From Lagopus muta (taxonomy: Eukaryota; Chordata; Aves; Galliformes; Phasianidae): a stretch of 64,000 nt of DNA. A program made the translations under genes and the position numbers. Numbering within the stretch: position 1 is the stretch's first letter; each line of letters begins with the position of its first letter. Below are positions 59,936 to 64,000 of this stretch, piece after piece. The stretch is taken from NCBI RefSeq assembly GCF_023343835.1, contig NC_064437.1:27503001-27567000 (forward strand), written 5' to 3'. The notes under the pieces were generated by a model, which saw only the letters and a program-made list of their open reading frames with translations, was not told the origin of the DNA and made no database searches.

Positions 59936-61374
59936 TGGGAGAAAAAAATAACAAAATCTGTATGCTGGGTTCAGCTGACAGTTTCCTTCAAATATGTAAG
60001 AACTGACTGAATAGAGACTAATGAAGATGGAATATCCTGCTAATGAACAAATATTAATTTTTAATGTTATTGCTTACAATTACAAGGAACTCCAGGACAT
60101 TAATGAGATAGCTGAGATAAACTGATAAACTGATATAAATGACTATAAATACTTAACTATAGTTTTGTTTTCAGTATAATGAGCACTTTATAAGTCTGAA
60201 AAAACCTAACCATCTAAGGTTTCTGTACTTAGTTAAGAAATACCAACAGAAAATAATGTGCTTTAAAAATACAGGTTTTCCCTTCTATGACCATTCTGCT
60301 CAATAACAAGCATGTAATAGATAAAATGTACAAATAACAAAATTCGTCTGGTTAAAAATTCACAGTCCAAGTTCTCAAATTAGAACAAATATGAAAATAA
60401 TTCTGGGTGATTTCTAATTCTGAGGTATATATCAATATACCAATAACTATTATTAAATATTAATTGGTCAATAATATTAAATGGAATCTATTAAGTGGGT
60501 CTCAAATTTTGAAGGTAAACATCTCAGACTTCATGACTTAAATACTGTACACTCAAGGGATTCTGTACAGTGGCTTTCAGTAGACCAAAATTACTTAAGT
60601 TGGAAAAAAAGACCTTAATGTGAATGAACAAAGCCAATTGTTTCAAGGCCAATTTAATAACACAGTAAAAATTGATCATTTTATTACCAGTTGAACAGTC
60701 CCTGTCCAAGGGGAAATATTCATATACCTCATGGCTTTAAAGATTCTTAGAGAGAAATACTATTTCAAGATTATAAGATTGGGGGGGGGGGGGGGAGGAG
60801 AGGGGAAAGAAAGGAAAGCAGATCAGACTACTTCTAATAATTAACAATTGTCTGAAGCATTCTGCATTACTGGCTTAAGAATATGGAATTTCAGAAGGCT
60901 GATAAGACAGATATGCTCAGGAAGAAGGGGATTATAATTTGAAGTGTGAATTAAAAATATATTTAAATACAAAATACTATAGTGCAAATTCTGCATTATG
61001 CAGATCTCGTAAACTATAGCCTGAAAAATGTAAAATCTCCCCCAAAAGACTTCATTGGCTTCAACCAGCTGCTTAGTTAGAGAGCCATAGGAATGAGTGC
61101 ATAATTCAGTTTGCATGGTAAGTAATACTTCTATTATTAATACCACTCTTAGTCACCTCTAATGTTTCAATTTAAAAAGAAAACACATTTCAACATGGTA
61201 TATTATTTAGCCAGAAGCCAATTACCTACAAGAGTAACAGCTTAATTAGACATTACATATTTGAAAATTTGAGAAGTGAAAAGTTCTTTGCAATTAAGAG
61301 AAATCCTTTTATCAACATTATATATGGAAATCTTGATTTGGAAACTGCAAAATGGTGTAATCAGAAGTGTATCA
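59936..61374. other. AT-rich intergenic DNA
   Basis: No gene is recognised. A run of 15 G lies at 60781-60795 followed by a purine-rich stretch. Confidence 0.5.
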
Positions 61375-61802
61375 AGGTTGAAAAAGACCACTAATATCTA
61401 ATGTCCAACTGTCAGCTCATCATCACCATGCCCACTAAACCCTGTCCTTCAGTGTCACATCTCCAGGGTCGGCCAAGGTACCACGTCCTTGGGCCGCCTG
61501 TTCCAATGCCTCAGTACTCTTTGTGAGGATAAATTTTTCCTAATATCCATCCTGAACCTCCCTAGTGCAACTTAAGGCCATTATCTCTTGCCCTATTACT
61601 AGTTACCTGGGAGAGGAGGCTGATCTCTCCACCTCTCTACAACCTCCTTTCAGGCAGACAAGGCCTCCCCTGAGCCTCCTCTCCTCAAGACTAAACAATC
61701 CCAGTCAGAATCATAGAATCATACAATCATAGAATCACCAAGGTTGGGAAAGACCTAAAAGATCATCCAGTCCAACTGTTTGCCTGTTCCCAATAGCTCC
61801 CA

Positions 61803-62588
61803 CTAAACCATGTCCCTCAACACAACATCCAGTCTTTCCTTGAACACCCCCAGGGTCGGTGACTCCACCACCTCCCTGGGCAGTCCATTCCAGTGCCTGA
61901 CCACCCTTTCTGAAAAGTAATACTTCCTCATGTCCAGCCTGAATCTCCCCTGCCGTAGCTTGAAACCATTCCCTCTGGTCTTATCACTAATGACACGAGA
62001 GAAGAGGCCAACCCCCAGCTCACTACAACCTCCCTTCAGGAAGTTATAGAGAGCAATGAGGTCTCCCCTGAGCCTCCTCTTCTCCAGGCTGAACGTTCCC
62101 AGCTCCTTCAGCCTCTCCTCATATGGCCTGTGTTCCAGACCCCTCACCAGCTTTGTTGCCCTTCTTTGAACACGTTCCAGGGCCTCAATGTCTTTCTTGC
62201 AGTGAGGGGCCCAAAACTGGACACAGTACTCGAGGTGCAGCCTCACCAGTGCTGAATATAGGGGAACAATCACCTCTCTGCTCCTGCTTGCAACACTGTT
62301 TCTGATGCAAGCCAGGATGCCATTGGCCTTCTTGGCCACCTGGGCACACTGTCGGCTCATGTTCAGCCGAACATCAATCAATACCCCCAGGTCCATTTCC
62401 TCTACGCAGTCCTCCAGCCACACCGCCCCAAGCCTGTAGCGTCGCCTGGGGTTGTTGTAGCCGAAGTGCAGGACCCGGCATTTGGCCTTGCTGAAACTCA
62501 TCCCATTGGCTTCAGCCCAGCTCTCCAGCCTGTCCAGATCCCTCTGTAGGGCCTCGCTACCCCCGGGCAGACCCACACTTCCAGCCAA
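61803..62588 (-). pseudogene. CR1 ORF2 C-terminal part (261 codons open)
   Basis: The frame runs from [20 protein letters not shown] through [52 protein letters not shown] and [20 protein letters not shown] to the ORF2 stop. This is the thumb and C-terminal part of CR1 RT. The catalytic FADD box lies upstream in the deleted part, so the frame cannot act as a polymerase. Confidence 0.9.
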
Positions 62589-62748
62589 TTTGGTGTCATG
62601 GTTTCCAACTCTTCTTGTTTGTTGCCCATGCTGCGTGCATTAGCGTAGACGCACCTCAGCTGAGCCCCTCGCCTCTCACCTAATCCCAATACCACTTCCC
62701 CAGGCTGATCTCTAGCAGGCCTGGCTTTATCCCCTACCCCCTTCCTAT

Positions 62749-63208
62749 CTAGTTTAAAGCTCTCTCTACAAGTCCCGCCAGCTCCTGGGCAAGTATCCGT
62801 CTCCCTTTTGGAGACAGGCAATTCCCATCAGCAGACCTCAGGCCAGGCGCCGAGTAGACCACCCCGTGATCAAAGAATCCAAAATTTTTGCGCTTGCACC
62901 ACCTTCTCAGCCATGCATTTATAAGATGGCTTTTCCTGGTCACCTCAGTGTTCGTCCCCGCCACCAAGGGAATACTGGCAAACACTACTTGTATGCCCAC
63001 TCCATCAACTAATTTCCCCAGTCCCTTAAAATCATTTTTTATAATCCTCAGGCTTCTAACAGGGATCTCATCACTGCTGGCCTGAACTATCAATAGAGGG
63101 TAATAATCAGAGGGGCGGATAAGGCTGGAGAGTTTTCTAGAAATATCCCTGACCTGGGCTGCAGGAAGGCAGCACAACTCCCTACAGGTAGGGTCAGTTC
63201 TCTCAAGG
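62749..63208 (-). pseudogene. CR1 ORF1 esterase-domain fragment
   Basis: About 150 codons match the C-terminal SGNH-esterase-like domain of CR1 ORF1: VRDISRKLSSLIRPSDYYP, GIQVVFASIPLVAGTN, LINAWLRRWCKRKNFGFFDH and SPKGRRILAQELAGLVERAL. Compared with the usual CR1 form, the GTND block reads ASSDE and the DGVHL block reads DGNCL, so the Asn and His positions of SGNH enzymes look replaced. ORF1's N-terminal part is missing. The ORF2 start follows within about 100 bp, as in intact CR1. Confidence 0.8.
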
Positions 63209-63500
63209 CTCCCCATAAGTCTTGTGCTTCAGACCCTGCACAGCACTGCTGCCATTCTCTGGACACACTCCAGGGGCTCAATATCTTTCTTGTAGTGAGG
63301 AGCGTAAAACTGAATGTAGCATTTGAGGTGTGGTCACTAACTGGATTTAACTCCATTCACCACCTCTCTCGGGGCCTGGCCATCCAGCCAGTTTTTAAAC
63401 AGTGAAGAATATACCTCTCCAAACCATGGAGAGGAGCATCTCTGGGAGAATGCTGTGGGAGACAGCATCAAAGGCTTTTAAAAAGTCTAGGTAGTTATAA

Positions 63501-64000
63501 GTCTGCTCAAAAATTAGTGTATAGGACAACATTTACTATGGAAGCATAATATTTTGGAGTGCATCACTGGGATGGAAAAGACCTCTGTTTGGATGGCTAG
63601 TAGTGGTCATATGCAGTTAAATCTTCAACATGCTTAATTTTTTTCTGGCTGATATTACACTATTTCTCGGGGCAATAGTGATTAAATCTTCACCGTGCTC
63701 AAATACCCACTTTGAGTTTCAGAAGTCTGTTACAAAACACAGTTTACTATTTCCATACAGTATGTGAAGGAAAATTTTTGCTCATGTCAAGCTGATAAAC
63801 TGCTCACTTAGCCTACTTGAAATTTACTTCACTTTAAATATAATTAATCACCACTGGTCATGTATACATTTTTTTTAATTGTTGTTGTATTCTTTTGAGT
63901 AAAATTTCCTAGAGAAAAATAATAGATGGAAAACAGCAAGTAATAAATTCTGTTGCTGAGGTAGGCATTGCCTTGTGCAGATACAAAATGCAATGTCTCA
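63501..64000. other. AT-rich intergenic DNA
   Basis: Nothing recognised. Confidence 0.5.

Larger units (their letters stand above)
61708..63208 (-). mobile_element. Younger CR1 LINE with internal deletion, ORF1 end kept
   Basis: Read on the - strand it contains the ORF1 esterase domain end, the start of ORF2 ([17 protein letters not shown], the opening of the endonuclease), then an abrupt jump at about 62605 to the [13 protein letters not shown] region late in RT, the rest of ORF2, and a clean octamer tail at 61708. About 2 kb of endonuclease and RT is missing compared with a full CR1. Remaining frames are long, so the copy is among the youngest in the window. Confidence 0.92.
61375..63500 (-). 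mobile_element. Old CR1 LINE split by a younger CR1
   Basis: The left part (61375-61707) is an inverted CR1 3' region ending CTCAAGACTAAACAATCCCA. The right part resumes at CCCCATAAGTCTTGTGCTTC (about 63209) with the next expected CR1 sequence (CTCTGGACACACTCCAGGGG; TTTCTTGTAGTGAGGAGCGT) and runs to about 63500. Roughly ten bases of the old element are missing at the insertion point. Confidence 0.9.

Overview
The window looks like nuclear DNA from a bird, most likely a galliform such as chicken. The evidence is more than a dozen CR1 LINE fragments on both strands, several ending in the CR1 hallmark of repeated ATTCTATG-type octamers; an avian-type endogenous retrovirus LTR; no SINEs; and long AT-rich intergenic stretches. 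No bacterial-style genes, operons or CRISPR arrays are present.

Layout. Bases 1-27466 are gene-poor and AT-rich, with CR1 fragments of different ages, one candidate older L2-like LINE relic (about 9160-9830), microsatellites and purine tracts. Bases 27467-27732 hold scrambled, decayed pieces of the repeat unit that follows. Bases 27733-51344 are a GC-richer, head-to-tail array of six nearly identical units of about 3.9-4.1 kb. Bases 51264-52075 hold LTR-like sequence at the array's right edge. Bases 52086-63500 are mostly CR1s, several nested, plus a broken ERV (57385-about 59935) carrying a CR1 insertion. The rest is ordinary AT-rich DNA.

The array is the main discovery. Each unit holds one two-exon gene on the + strand. 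Its product is a protein of 296 aa (292 aa in unit 1) with a heat-shock-factor type DNA-binding domain. The part encoded after the intron (LLCYYHPYFQRD...) resembles the end of the HSFY/HSFX-class domain. The intron is 433 bp in phase 0, with donor CAG|GTACGT, a CTAAC branch site and acceptor TTTGCAG. An AATAAA lies about 45-50 bp past the stop. The predicted protein is identical in units 2-6, and unit 1 differs only by a stop four codons early. HSFY and HSFX are amplified on mammalian sex chromosomes, so an amplified avian relative would be a notable parallel; the chromosome cannot be told from the window.

A 42-bp minisatellite lies 49 bp upstream of each start codon, with 6, 8, 8, 11, 12 and 7 repeats in units 1-6. 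Some repeats are 41 bp, so the frame entering the gene differs among units. The minisatellite has no stop in any of six frames and creates long phantom ORFs on both strands. Other unit features are a TATA box, a perfect 20-bp palindrome with RFX-like layout, a 14-bp inverted repeat inside exon 1, a G-quadruplex-prone CpG-rich spacer, and a 67-bp junction segment found only between units.
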